Source: SZUA-22 sp963751695
Lineage (GTDB): Bacteria > Bacteroidota > Ignavibacteria > Ignavibacteriales > Melioribacteraceae
Reading direction: 5' to 3'
NCBI GenBank assembly: GCA_963751695.1
Contig: CAVVVP010000005.1
Span: forward strand, 62,001-126,000
DNA length: 64,000 bases
Shown here: in pieces, positions 33,357-42,381 of the stretch
Numbering within the stretch: position 1 is the first letter of the stretch
How the letters are laid out: every line of letters starts with the position of its first letter
Notes under the pieces: generated by a model
Database searches by the model: none
What the model was told of the DNA's origin: nothing
The model's input: the letters and a program-made list of their open reading frames with translations, nothing else
Program-made: the position numbers and the translations under genes

Positions 33357-34385
33357 TTAATGATTTTGAACTGTACTAATAAATGCTTCAATGTTTTTTG
33401 TTTTTACGGCTGGAGGCATTCCCCCACCGCATGACATTAAAATACGCGATTTATCATTTAATGACATTAATAACTCTTCCGTTTTTGTTATAACTTCTTG
33501 TGTGCTTCCTTTTGCAAGTACATCCCTAGGCGGAAGATTACCCATCATAGTAATTTGATTATTTGTAATTTCTTTCAGCTCATTCAAATGCACATCATAA
33601 CCCATATTAAATAGATTAATACCAATTTCAGTTAATAAAGAAGCCGATTCTCGACATGGTGCATCATTATGTAGAAACTTGATTGATACATCTTCGTCGT
33701 ATATTTCTTTAAAATATGGCAAACCAAATGTTAGAAAATCTGTTAGACTCATAAATCCAATAATATCATCAAGTAAAAATATTCCGTCTATAGAAGGGAA
33801 TGATTTAATTTGAAGTTTAATCCAACTTCTTAGAAATGTTGTGATCTTACTTATTAAAAGATGTGCTTTGTCAGGCGACATCATCATTGCCGTTAGGAAC
33901 TCAGTGCTTCCCATAAGATAACTTGCAATATTAAGAGGACCTCGAGCGACCGCAAATCTAATTTTGTGCCCAGCATCTTGGATTTTAGGTTCAGCGAGTT
34001 TTAATCGATTTAAAACTAGTGGGAGAAGACCATCTGTTTCAGGATTCGGGATTATCAATGAGTCTATATCATCAATATGGTTGATCATTTTATGTGCGTG
34101 TGGAAATTCGTCCAGCGGAAATGTGCAACGGGATCCAAATGCAGAAGGCTCAGTGCACATTCCAAACTCTGACCAAAAGCCCGGTAAAAATAAAACGTCG
34201 GGAAATTTATTACTAACTTCCATATTTGCTTTTAACCAAAGCTCATCATTTGAAAAATAATCTAAAATCTTTATACCGTACCAATTCGGTAACCAAGGGC
34301 TGTCCACAATAAAACCTACCGGCATAGGATTAAGAATTTCACCACTTATTATTTTTTTCAGAGAATCCCATTGTATGTTTGTCAT
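33357..34385 (-). CDS. UroD/MtaA-like methyltransferase family protein
   Basis: A 342-residue protein of the uroporphyrinogen decarboxylase fold. It resembles the corrinoid methyltransferase branch rather than true HemE: ILMSCGGGMPPAVKTKNIEAF at the C-terminus matches the Cys-containing zinc block of MtaA/MtbA-type enzymes, and FLHNDAPC near residue 239 lies where their H-x-C pair sits, here with Asp in place of the first Cys and a Cys at 244. FAVARGPLNIASYLMG and the GFMSL segment fit the barrel. It sits between the GH115 gene and the cupin gene, 18 bp after GH115, so a role in handling the 4-O-methyl group of methylglucuronate is plausible. That is inference; no corrinoid protein is encoded nearby. 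Confidence 0.68.
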   Translation of the reverse strand: MTNIQWDSLKKIISGEILNPMPVGFIVDSPWLPNWYGIKILDYFSNDELWLKANMEVSNKFPDVLFLPGFWSEFGMCTEPSAFGSRCTFPLDEFPHAHKMINHIDDIDSLIIPNPETDGLLPLVLNRLKLAEPKIQDAGHKIRFAVARGPLNIASYLMGSTEFLTAMMMSPDKAHLLISKITTFLRSWIKLQIKSFPSIDGIFLLDDIIGFMSLTDFLTFGLPYFKEIYDEDVSIKFLHNDAPCRESASLLTEIGINLFNMGYDVHLNELKEITNNQITMMGNLPPRDVLAKGSTQEVITKTEELLMSLNDKSRILMSCGGGMPPAVKTKNIEAFISTVQNH

Positions 34386-34403
34386 TTTAATCTTGTTGAA
34401 ATA

Positions 34404-37295
34404 TCATTCAGACATTTTATAAAAACTTTCTTGAGGGCCAAGATACGAGTAACCCATTTTATCAGTAGCAATTAAAATTTTTTGAAATATTATACCCGGA
34501 TCAACTGCCCAGATCTTTAACACATGTTTACCAGGTTTATTAATCGAATGAGTTGATGAAACAGCTCTGATATTATTGCTAACCATCATATTCCAGTATT
34601 GAGGATATTTCCAATCTTGAACAGTATCTTCTATATTAACATTTATTATTTGTAATTCAGCATTATCAAATGAAACCGCAAATCTAATTCCATCAGAATA
34701 GTCAAAATTGATCAATGGTGAAATTAAAACGGTTACATCCACTTCACCTTCATCAAGCAAGAAAACATTATATTCAAGTCTTGACGTTTCATCTCCAGGA
34801 ATGGTGCTTTCGGCTCTAACAGGAACTGAGGTAACTGAAGATGCTGTCCTTCCAAGATTTGGTATTTCGAGCCATTCAGCAATATCTGTATTTACAGCAT
34901 TTGAATAATGTTCAGCTTCAAAGGATAGGTAACCGTTGCTTTCTACGAAGCCGCTAACTTCGTTAGCTGGTATTGAATTATTTGCTTTGACTATTAAATC
35001 AACGCTCTCTTGATCTTCACTTGAAATATTTAGAAATCCGTTTAGATTTTCTTTTGGTGCAGCTTCCCAGTCAACCCATATTTCCAAACGTACTTCATCA
35101 TCAACATTGTTTTTTGATTTATCAAATTTTATCCAGCTTTCGCTTGCATTAATTGAAAAATCAAATGGTGTTAAGCCGCGATTAAATATTTCAATGTAAA
35201 ATTTTTGATCGTGGAATGGATCAAATGTAGGCAAAACAGCATAGCCAGATTCATCAGGCCACCAGTTTGAGGAGCCTTCAACTGTTACGCCCATTTCAGC
35301 ATCGCTACCAATACTAATTTCTTCTACTTCAGGCATTGCTGGTTCATCAGGCTGCTGCCAGTTGGTATATCCAATATGAATTTGATCCATCATGTGGTTC
35401 CATTTGCCGTCTGCCATCTCTTTATTATAATATTTCGTAATTGCTAAATCTCTCTCATACAATTGCTTAGCTTTTTCAGCAAGTATATTTGTTGTATTTC
35501 TACCTTGTTTAGCATACCACCTATTCTTTGCGACTGTTACATACAAATCATTAAGATTCGAGCAGGCTTCAACTGGATGCAATACCAACTGATAATAAGC
35601 ATCTTGATATTCTTCAGGCAAAGTATCATAAATTGATTTTGCTTTCTTATACAAATCGATGTAATCATTTACTATTGATTCAGCTTCCCGAAAATTAAAT
35701 AAACTGTAGGTTTCCGGTGAAAGCATTTCTGGTTTTCTTCTGGAATTATACTTTGTGTATTTGCTTAAAATATAAGCAATCTCATCCTTATGTTTTGCTC
35801 CGAATTGTTCTTCCGCCCATGTTCTATAATAGTCTGGTAGATTCTTTGCTTGTATCTTATCTGGATCCCATGCATAATCTAAAAAGAAACTAATCGGAAA
35901 TTCCATAGGTTTCAAATCCCCAACATTAACAACCCATATTTGATCGACTCCATACTGATATGAAAGATGCATCTGTTCCCATACTCTTTCAATTTGTGTT
36001 GTGTTCAACCACTTATAATTTCTGGGTCCGCCAACAAAATCGAAATGGTAGTACATCCCATATCCACCCTTGCGAGGAGGGTCATTTAAATTTGGTAATT
36101 TTCTAACATTACCCCAATTATCATCACAGAGAAGAAGAGTTACGTCATCGGGTACTCTCATTCCCATATCATAATACTCTTGAACCTCCTTGTAAAGAGC
36201 CCAAACTTGTGGTATTTCTGTGACATCTTTTCCTGTAACTTTACCAAGAATTTTTCGCTGGTCTTCAACAATTTTTTGAAGGAGAGCAACATTTGCACCT
36301 TGACTCATCGCATGGTCTCCATCGCCGCGCATTGCTAATGTGACAATACTTTCGTAATTACCCATTCTCTCAATGCCCTCTTTCCAAAATTCACGAAGCT
36401 TTTCTGGATTAGTATCATAATTCCAATCTCCCTCTCCATATCTCGACCATTCTACATGCGCCCTCATCATAGGCTCATGATGAGAAGTACTGATCACTAT
36501 TCCGTATTCATCTGCTAGTCTTGGATTCATTGGGTCGTCGTCGTAGAATGCTCTTCCCCACATAGCTGGCCATAAAAAATTTCCTTTGAGCCTTAGAATC
36601 AGCTCGAACATATGGATATACAATTGATGATTGAACTTATCCGTCCCATATTTCTCCTGAGACCAGCCGGAGAGTGCAGGGGCTTCATCATTTATAAAAA
36701 TTCCTCTATATTTAACTTTTGGTTCACCATTTGAGTATCTACCCTCTTTAACATATACGTTCTCTTTCCTTTTTACAGGAACATCAGCCCACCAATACCA
36801 GGGAGAGACTCCTATTTTTTCTGATAAATCAAACATCCCATAAATTGTCCCTCGCTTGTCGCTACCAACTATGACTAATGCCCTATCCACATCTGGGAGT
36901 GGATTATCAACTGTCTCAATTACAAAAGTTTCCCATTTATCTTCTATCTCTCTTAAATCTATTTTGTTATCTTCAATTATTTTTTGTATAAGAGGGCTTT
37001 TATCTAATGACCCAACTATGATCATATTCTTATTTTCAGGTAAATTATCTATTGATAAAATTGGTTCTATAGAAGTAACATTTTTAATATCCTCTTGCAG
37101 ATGTTTTGCCACACGAATGACTCCAACATGGTCCTCAGAACTAATGTAAATCGGTGTAGCTTGGCCAGATTCAGAAATAGTAAAACTGTTCTTTTCTTTT
37201 GAGGTGTTTACATATTTTCTATTTAGATTGGCTGCAAAAGTAATATTAAAATTAAAGATAACTATGAGAGCAAATTGTGTAATTTTTTTTAACAT
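34404..37295 (-). CDS. GH115 xylan alpha-1,2-glucuronidase
   Basis: A 963-residue exported enzyme. The ATG at 37,295 (MLKKITQFALIVIFNF) starts the signal peptide; an in-frame GTG lies 12 bp upstream. GH115 hallmarks: an N-terminal domain with VGSDKRGTIYGMFDLSEKIGVSPWYWWADVPV, then KYRGIFINDEAPAL near residue 210, LKGNFLWPAMWGRAFYDDD, STSHHEPMMRAH, and LCDDNWGNVRKLP near 395, with a C-terminal beta-sandwich domain ending in an EAEHY-type module. GH115 removes (4-O-methyl-)glucuronic acid from internal xylan positions, complementing GH67, which needs terminal residues. No sorting tail is present. It is co-transcribed with GH10 upstream and the UroD-like gene downstream. Confidence 0.94.
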   Translation of the reverse strand: MLKKITQFALIVIFNFNITFAANLNRKYVNTSKEKNSFTISESGQATPIYISSEDHVGVIRVAKHLQEDIKNVTSIEPILSIDNLPENKNMIIVGSLDKSPLIQKIIEDNKIDLREIEDKWETFVIETVDNPLPDVDRALVIVGSDKRGTIYGMFDLSEKIGVSPWYWWADVPVKRKENVYVKEGRYSNGEPKVKYRGIFINDEAPALSGWSQEKYGTDKFNHQLYIHMFELILRLKGNFLWPAMWGRAFYDDDPMNPRLADEYGIVISTSHHEPMMRAHVEWSRYGEGDWNYDTNPEKLREFWKEGIERMGNYESIVTLAMRGDGDHAMSQGANVALLQKIVEDQRKILGKVTGKDVTEIPQVWALYKEVQEYYDMGMRVPDDVTLLLCDDNWGNVRKLPNLNDPPRKGGYGMYYHFDFVGGPRNYKWLNTTQIERVWEQMHLSYQYGVDQIWVVNVGDLKPMEFPISFFLDYAWDPDKIQAKNLPDYYRTWAEEQFGAKHKDEIAYILSKYTKYNSRRKPEMLSPETYSLFNFREAESIVNDYIDLYKKAKSIYDTLPEEYQDAYYQLVLHPVEACSNLNDLYVTVAKNRWYAKQGRNTTNILAEKAKQLYERDLAITKYYNKEMADGKWNHMMDQIHIGYTNWQQPDEPAMPEVEEISIGSDAEMGVTVEGSSNWWPDESGYAVLPTFDPFHDQKFYIEIFNRGLTPFDFSINASESWIKFDKSKNNVDDEVRLEIWVDWEAAPKENLNGFLNISSEDQESVDLIVKANNSIPANEVSGFVESNGYLSFEAEHYSNAVNTDIAEWLEIPNLGRTASSVTSVPVRAESTIPGDETSRLEYNVFLLDEGEVDVTVLISPLINFDYSDGIRFAVSFDNAELQIINVNIEDTVQDWKYPQYWNMMVSNNIRAVSSTHSINKPGKHVLKIWAVDPGIIFQKILIATDKMGYSYLGPQESFYKMSE

Positions 37296-37347
37296 TTTAT
37301 ACACCAATATTTTTTATCTGATATAAAGCCAACATTCTGAAATAAAT

Positions 37348-38490
37348 CTAATTGCTTTCCAGTGTATTAATTACTGAATAAAATGCTGGTTTTGGATTTA
37401 ATTCTCTATCAAAAAGTAACGGATATTCAGTTCGTCCAGGAATTGGCCAATTGTTGGTCCAGGACACAGCGTCATGAGTACCCCAAAATGTAACTCTTGT
37501 AATACTATCTTTATATTTATTAAAAAGAGTAAAAAATTCTGCGTACCTCTTAGCCTGCTCATTTTGTTTTTCTTTCGGAAATCCATTTTTGTAGGGATCT
37601 AAATCTTCATTAGATTCAACTTTTCGATCAACATCAGCACCGGTATTTTTGCTAGGCATAGGAAGCACTCTCATATCCAGTTCAGAAATCATCACTTTTA
37701 AACCTAGATCTGAGAAGGCTTTAATTGCTGTATCTGCCTCCCGCATATCTTCCGGGAAAGTTAATCCCCAATGCCCTTGCATTCCGATGCCATCAATTCT
37801 AATTCCTTTCTCTTGTAATTTTTTTGCCAATTCAACAACAGATTGTACTTTTCCCGGTTTCCACATATTATAATCGTTGTAATAAAGTTCACAGTCCGGT
37901 GCTGCTTCGCTAGCATAAATGAATGCTTTTTCAATATAGTCATCACCTATAATCTGTCTATACTGAGTATCTCTCATACTTCCGTCATCATTAAATGCTT
38001 CATTAACCACATCCCACCCAAAAATGTCATCTTTGTATCTTCCGGCAATTGAGTCAATATGGTCTTTCATTCGTGCAAGTAAATATTCTCTATCGGCAGT
38101 TTCGCTTTCATCATTTTTATAGATCCATTGAGAAGTTTGGCTGTGCCATACTAAGACGTGGCCAATAATTTTCATGTTATTTTCTTTCCCAAATTTTATT
38201 ACCTCATCAGCGGGCTCAAAATTATATGTATCTTTTTCTGGATGTACTCTTTCCCACTTTAATTCATTTTCCGGTGTAATTGTATTAAAGTGATGCTCAA
38301 CAAATTCTCTTGATTGATCATTCATAAAATTTAGATACTTGCTACTCATCGCAGTACCAATCATATAATTTTCTATAAATACATCTTTTAATGAGACTGT
38401 TTTTGTCGTTGGTTTTGTCCCACAGCTAATAAATGCAAATAGTAGCATTACCGTTATAAAAAGTAGTGTAAAATTTAGTTTCGATTTCAT
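37348..38490 (-). CDS. GH10 endo-beta-1,4-xylanase, lipoprotein
   Basis: A 380-residue xylanase with a lipoprotein signal (LLFAFISCG), so it is anchored in a membrane. A complete GH10 barrel follows: HFNTITPENELKWERVHPE, IGHVLVWHSQTSQW, the acid/base Glu in GWDVVNEAFNDDG, YYNDYNMW, GIGMQGHWGL and the nucleophile Glu in MISELDMRVLP. Unlike the other GH10 proteins here it has no accessory domain or sorting tail and matches the size of periplasmic GH10 enzymes that trim oligosaccharides. It is the first gene of the operon containing GH115 and GH67, which suggests that it makes the short substrates needed by GH67. Confidence 0.95.
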   Translation of the reverse strand: MKSKLNFTLLFITVMLLFAFISCGTKPTTKTVSLKDVFIENYMIGTAMSSKYLNFMNDQSREFVEHHFNTITPENELKWERVHPEKDTYNFEPADEVIKFGKENNMKIIGHVLVWHSQTSQWIYKNDESETADREYLLARMKDHIDSIAGRYKDDIFGWDVVNEAFNDDGSMRDTQYRQIIGDDYIEKAFIYASEAAPDCELYYNDYNMWKPGKVQSVVELAKKLQEKGIRIDGIGMQGHWGLTFPEDMREADTAIKAFSDLGLKVMISELDMRVLPMPSKNTGADVDRKVESNEDLDPYKNGFPKEKQNEQAKRYAEFFTLFNKYKDSITRVTFWGTHDAVSWTNNWPIPGRTEYPLLFDRELNPKPAFYSVINTLESN

Positions 38491-38651
38491 CTTATCTCCA
38501 TTCTTTCTGAAATGAAAAATAATTTTAACGAATAAAATATAAATCTATTTTGTTACATCAACATTTTAATAAATGCCTTATTTATATTGATGCTTTCTAG
38601 GATATCAATTTTTCTGAAGCTAATAATATGTAAATGACAATATTTATTTAA

Positions 38652-41600
38652 TTATTTGAGAAGAATCATCTTTTTTGTGTCTGCAAATGAATCTGTTTTT
38701 ATTTGGTACAAATACATACCGCTACTTAGTTTTTCTGCATTCAAAGCGACCTTGTATTTACCCGGCTGCAGATTTCCATTAACAATTTGCATTACTTCTC
38801 GGCCTAGCATATCATACACTTTTAGAGAGACGTAACTCGCAAATGGTATATGGTAGCGAATTTTTGTACTTGGGTTAAATGGATTTGGATAATTTTGAAA
38901 TAGTTGAAATTCACGTGGAATCTCTTCCGCTACAAAAACGTTTGTTATCTGATCTCCAGTCATAAAGCTAGCTGATTGAGAGAAAGAACTTGAACCATCA
39001 TCATTTTTAGCTGCAACTCTCCAATAATGCATCGTATTTGCACTTAAAGTATTTAATTGAAATGAAGTATCTATTACCGTAGTGTCTAATATTATTTGGC
39101 TAAATGCACTATTTGTTGAAACTTGAACATCATAGGATGTTGCGGATAAAGAAGTATACCAAAGAAGAACCGGATTCCTTGGCAGATCTGTAACATTGTT
39201 TGGAGATATAATTATTGGCGTTAATGGAATTTGCGCAATGGGGATTGATGTATATTCTCGTAACCACTCAAGAGCTGGTCTTTCAACTCCACTTTCAAAA
39301 ATTATATAAGCACCTTCAGCATCGCGCCACAATCCAGGTCGCCAGCCCCAAAGAGTAATTCCAACCACACCTCGATGTTCCCAAAAGGTTGAAAATATTC
39401 TTTGATAATCGCTTAACTGTATTTGATCAGTCGGACCATCGATATCCATCTCAGTAATATGAATGGGTAAACCCGTTCCAGAAAGTAAATCTAGATTTTG
39501 TTTCATTTCTGCTGCCGAACCTCTTGTAGAGAAGGCGTGTCCTTGAGCACCGATGGCATCTATTAAATTTTCAGCTTTAAGTAAATCTATTATTTTAATA
39601 TAATTGAAAACATTTGTAGAGCTGTTCACAATACTGTAATCATTTATCATCAATTTAGTTGTTGATGGGAATATTTCTCTGGCCATTCTAAAAGCGTTTA
39701 GAACCCAATCCCATCCAGTATCTCCATCTCCGCCTAAAGCATCAATGTAATTGCCATTCCCAACACCTCGAGGTGGATCATGTAATGGTTCATTTACCAC
39801 TTCAAGATATTCTATTTGGGGATACCTCTCAGCAACTGCCTCAAACCATTCACGTATTTCTACAAGTTGCTCTTCTGTAGAAAGATTTTCAATCCAAGAT
39901 GGTTGTTGATTCCCCCATATAAGTACATGAAATCTAAAAGGTAAGCCATTAGATTTTGCCAGATTATACGCAGCATCTAAACCTATCCAATTCATATTAT
40001 CTCTTGATCCTTCAACACTTCCCCACTTCCCTGCATTTTCTGGAGTTACTTGGTTCCAATAAAAATCAAAATTTGGGGCTTGATCCGTGCTGTATGCACA
40101 ACCCAGAAATTTAGGCTGCCCATCTGCAAGTGGAGGTCCATCCCAACTGGATTGTGGTTTTTCAACTTTTAGATTATCGATAAAAATTGAATCCCCAACA
40201 TTACCAGACAAGCTAAAGTGCAGTGGAGCTCTTATGAAAATCTCACTATCGCTTATAGTAAATGGCAGACTATACTGACGCCAATCCGTAGTTAAGTTAA
40301 CTGGTCGCAGTGCACCATATTCACTATAGTCATAATTACCAGTAGTAAAATTTGCTTGTGAACCTGTATTACTTGATTTTGCCCACAAAGTCATTAAATA
40401 CGATTCTCCAGATTCAACAGGTAGACTGTCAGCAACAACTTGAATATTCCAGGGATCTGAACCAGCAGCATTTACAACAATTTTTAAAGAATTATCCCCA
40501 TCTGGAGGATTATTTTGAACTACTTCAAATACAGGGACTGGATTTACTGCAGCACCTACTTCAATCACCCATCCTACTATGCCATCTAGATCAACTATTC
40601 CGGGAGATGTCTCTTCAAAACTTCCATTTCGAACGATTGGTTCAGTGATATAACTTAAGCTTTCTATTGCAGAGTTTAACAGAATGTAGGCATTCCGTAA
40701 AGCATCTGCTGCTGAGAGTGATGCAGAATAATTTTGCGACATTTTTGTAATGGTTGAATCAATTGCAAACTCGAGCATCTGCCAAGATTCCGGAGTATAG
40801 TCTGTTTCGTTGAGTGTCTTTGTGTAATCGATTAAGGTGTCTAGTCCGTTGTAACTATTCCCAACATCTACAACATCATAAAAGGCTGGTTTACATTTAT
40901 TATTAGCATCCCAAAGAGATGAAGCTTGATTCTTTTTAAACGTCCATTCATCGTTTAAACCATCTTTAGCGACTGTTATAATTTTCCCACGTCCTGAGAA
41001 ATAACTTCTTTCCACAAAACACTTAAATAATTGTGAATACTGGTTAGCTTGGGTCTGTAGCAATGATGGTGATGGATTTGCACTGCCGGTTGTTACATCT
41101 AATTCTGTAACAGATATTTCATCACAGATTGGTTCGAATTTATTATATGTAGTAATCCATTCTTCTGCTGAAGGATAATTATTACCGTCATGATCTTGCA
41201 TACCTATTCCATCTAAATTACCTGCTTCATAGATTGGTTGACAAATCCTTACTATACCATCTGCTTTGGCTGATAGATGTGTATTATAATCGTTGTAATA
41301 AAGTTTCATCTGCGTCTCACCATAATTTTCTGTGTGCTTTCTTACAGATGCAAAGGCCTCTGGTATGTAGTTCAGATCGCCAAATACTGTATACCATTCG
41401 TTGTTTGAAGTCCGGTCGGAACCATCATCCGAAACTGCCTCATTAACTACATCCATTGCTGTTACTAAACCAGGCCATCCTTCGTGAAGAATTCTGATTA
41501 CCTCCTTGATAAAATTATCCATACGTTGAAGTATTTTTTCTTTTGACAAGTATGCTCCAGATGATGAATAACCAGTTCGGAAAAAAGCCGTACCAGGAGT

Positions 41601-42077
41601 TTGATTATGCCAGACTAATGTATGTCCCCTAAAGGTGAAACCCTGGCGCTTTGCCCAATTAAGTTGAGCTATAATGTTACCATTGAATTGAATTATTGGA
41701 TTCACATCAATAGAATCTTTTTCTTCTTGTGTAGACGCAGAATTATAATCAGATGCGCTACCTACTATATCCACAATGTAAGCTGGTTTCATCCAATTAC
41801 CGGGACTCATTGAGTTCATATGATATTTTATCAGGTTACCTCCATTCGGGGCAACTATATTGGATTGACCTGGGACATACGGATCGCTTGGGAAACCCAC
41901 ATGTGCATAGGATAATAGACAGCCAATGTAAAAATCATTAGCATAAACATCTTTGAGCGCAGGAACATCAGTTTGAACTGAATCCGATTGAGCTACAAAG
42001 TTCTTCGGAAATATTAAGATAATTAAGAGAGTTAACTCTAAAATCAGAGCTGCATATTTTTTCAAAGTGAAGAACAT
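38652..42077 (-). CDS. Secreted tandem GH10 xylanase (GH10-CBM-GH10-Fn3-sorting tail)
   Basis: A 1141-residue exported protein with two separate catalytic domains. GH10 no. 1 (about 40-430): acid/base Glu in MDVVNEAVSDDG and nucleophile in SVTELDVTTG. Then a helical linker and a CBM4/9/22-like sandwich (about 490-635, VRNGSFEETSPGI). GH10 no. 2 (about 650-980): LEVVNEPLHDPP and HITEMDIDGP. Then a fibronectin III-like module (about 995-1060) and the type IX sorting tail. The two barrels belong to different GH10 subtypes, the second resembling the GH10 at 56,174, which suggests fusion rather than internal duplication. It would act on xylan outside the cell, with the CBM keeping it on the polymer. 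Confidence 0.93.
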   Translation of the reverse strand: MFFTLKKYAALILELTLLIILIFPKNFVAQSDSVQTDVPALKDVYANDFYIGCLLSYAHVGFPSDPYVPGQSNIVAPNGGNLIKYHMNSMSPGNWMKPAYIVDIVGSASDYNSASTQEEKDSIDVNPIIQFNGNIIAQLNWAKRQGFTFRGHTLVWHNQTPGTAFFRTGYSSSGAYLSKEKILQRMDNFIKEVIRILHEGWPGLVTAMDVVNEAVSDDGSDRTSNNEWYTVFGDLNYIPEAFASVRKHTENYGETQMKLYYNDYNTHLSAKADGIVRICQPIYEAGNLDGIGMQDHDGNNYPSAEEWITTYNKFEPICDEISVTELDVTTGSANPSPSLLQTQANQYSQLFKCFVERSYFSGRGKIITVAKDGLNDEWTFKKNQASSLWDANNKCKPAFYDVVDVGNSYNGLDTLIDYTKTLNETDYTPESWQMLEFAIDSTITKMSQNYSASLSAADALRNAYILLNSAIESLSYITEPIVRNGSFEETSPGIVDLDGIVGWVIEVGAAVNPVPVFEVVQNNPPDGDNSLKIVVNAAGSDPWNIQVVADSLPVESGESYLMTLWAKSSNTGSQANFTTGNYDYSEYGALRPVNLTTDWRQYSLPFTISDSEIFIRAPLHFSLSGNVGDSIFIDNLKVEKPQSSWDGPPLADGQPKFLGCAYSTDQAPNFDFYWNQVTPENAGKWGSVEGSRDNMNWIGLDAAYNLAKSNGLPFRFHVLIWGNQQPSWIENLSTEEQLVEIREWFEAVAERYPQIEYLEVVNEPLHDPPRGVGNGNYIDALGGDGDTGWDWVLNAFRMAREIFPSTTKLMINDYSIVNSSTNVFNYIKIIDLLKAENLIDAIGAQGHAFSTRGSAAEMKQNLDLLSGTGLPIHITEMDIDGPTDQIQLSDYQRIFSTFWEHRGVVGITLWGWRPGLWRDAEGAYIIFESGVERPALEWLREYTSIPIAQIPLTPIIISPNNVTDLPRNPVLLWYTSLSATSYDVQVSTNSAFSQIILDTTVIDTSFQLNTLSANTMHYWRVAAKNDDGSSSFSQSASFMTGDQITNVFVAEEIPREFQLFQNYPNPFNPSTKIRYHIPFASYVSLKVYDMLGREVMQIVNGNLQPGKYKVALNAEKLSSGMYLYQIKTDSFADTKKMILLK

Positions 42078-42089
42078 TGTAAATGCCTT

Positions 42090-42371
42090 TTATTTTGTTA
42101 TAAATTTTATGATACTAGAAGTAACTAATTGTATTTGATATGACCCTCTAATATCGTTTAGTGCTGAATACTGTAATGTAGTATCCGCAATATCAAAGAA
42201 TGAAATGAATACGTCTGAGACTGGAACTCTGTCAGAAGTAACTTTGCCAGTAACAGAAACTACCTGCGCTTGTAATGAAACGCTTGAAATTGGAACGATG
42301 AAATAGATATTAGGTTTCACCCAAAATTGGCTCAAACTCTTCATAGTCATCTTCAATAAATCAAACATCAT
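42090..42371 (-). pseudogene. Orphan N-terminal fragment of a carboxypeptidase-regulatory-like secreted protein
   Basis: A 93-codon frame whose residues 30-85 (SLQAQVVSVTGKVTSDRVPVSDVFISFFDIADTTLQYSALNDIRGSYQIQLVTS) closely match the N-terminus of the GH30 protein at 54,428, but it stops within a few residues afterwards. The start of the frame is not a good signal peptide. It is squeezed between the CotH-like gene (11 bp) and the tandem GH10 gene (12 bp). It is best read as the leftover start of a deleted GH30-like gene, or a partial duplication. Confidence 0.6.
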
Positions 42372-42381
42372 TTTTATTCTC

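Noticed and set aside
33357..34385. Classical uroporphyrinogen decarboxylase (HemE)
   Set aside because: No other haem genes are nearby, the C-terminal Cys block is of the methyltransferase branch, and the gene is embedded in an alpha-glucuronidase operon.
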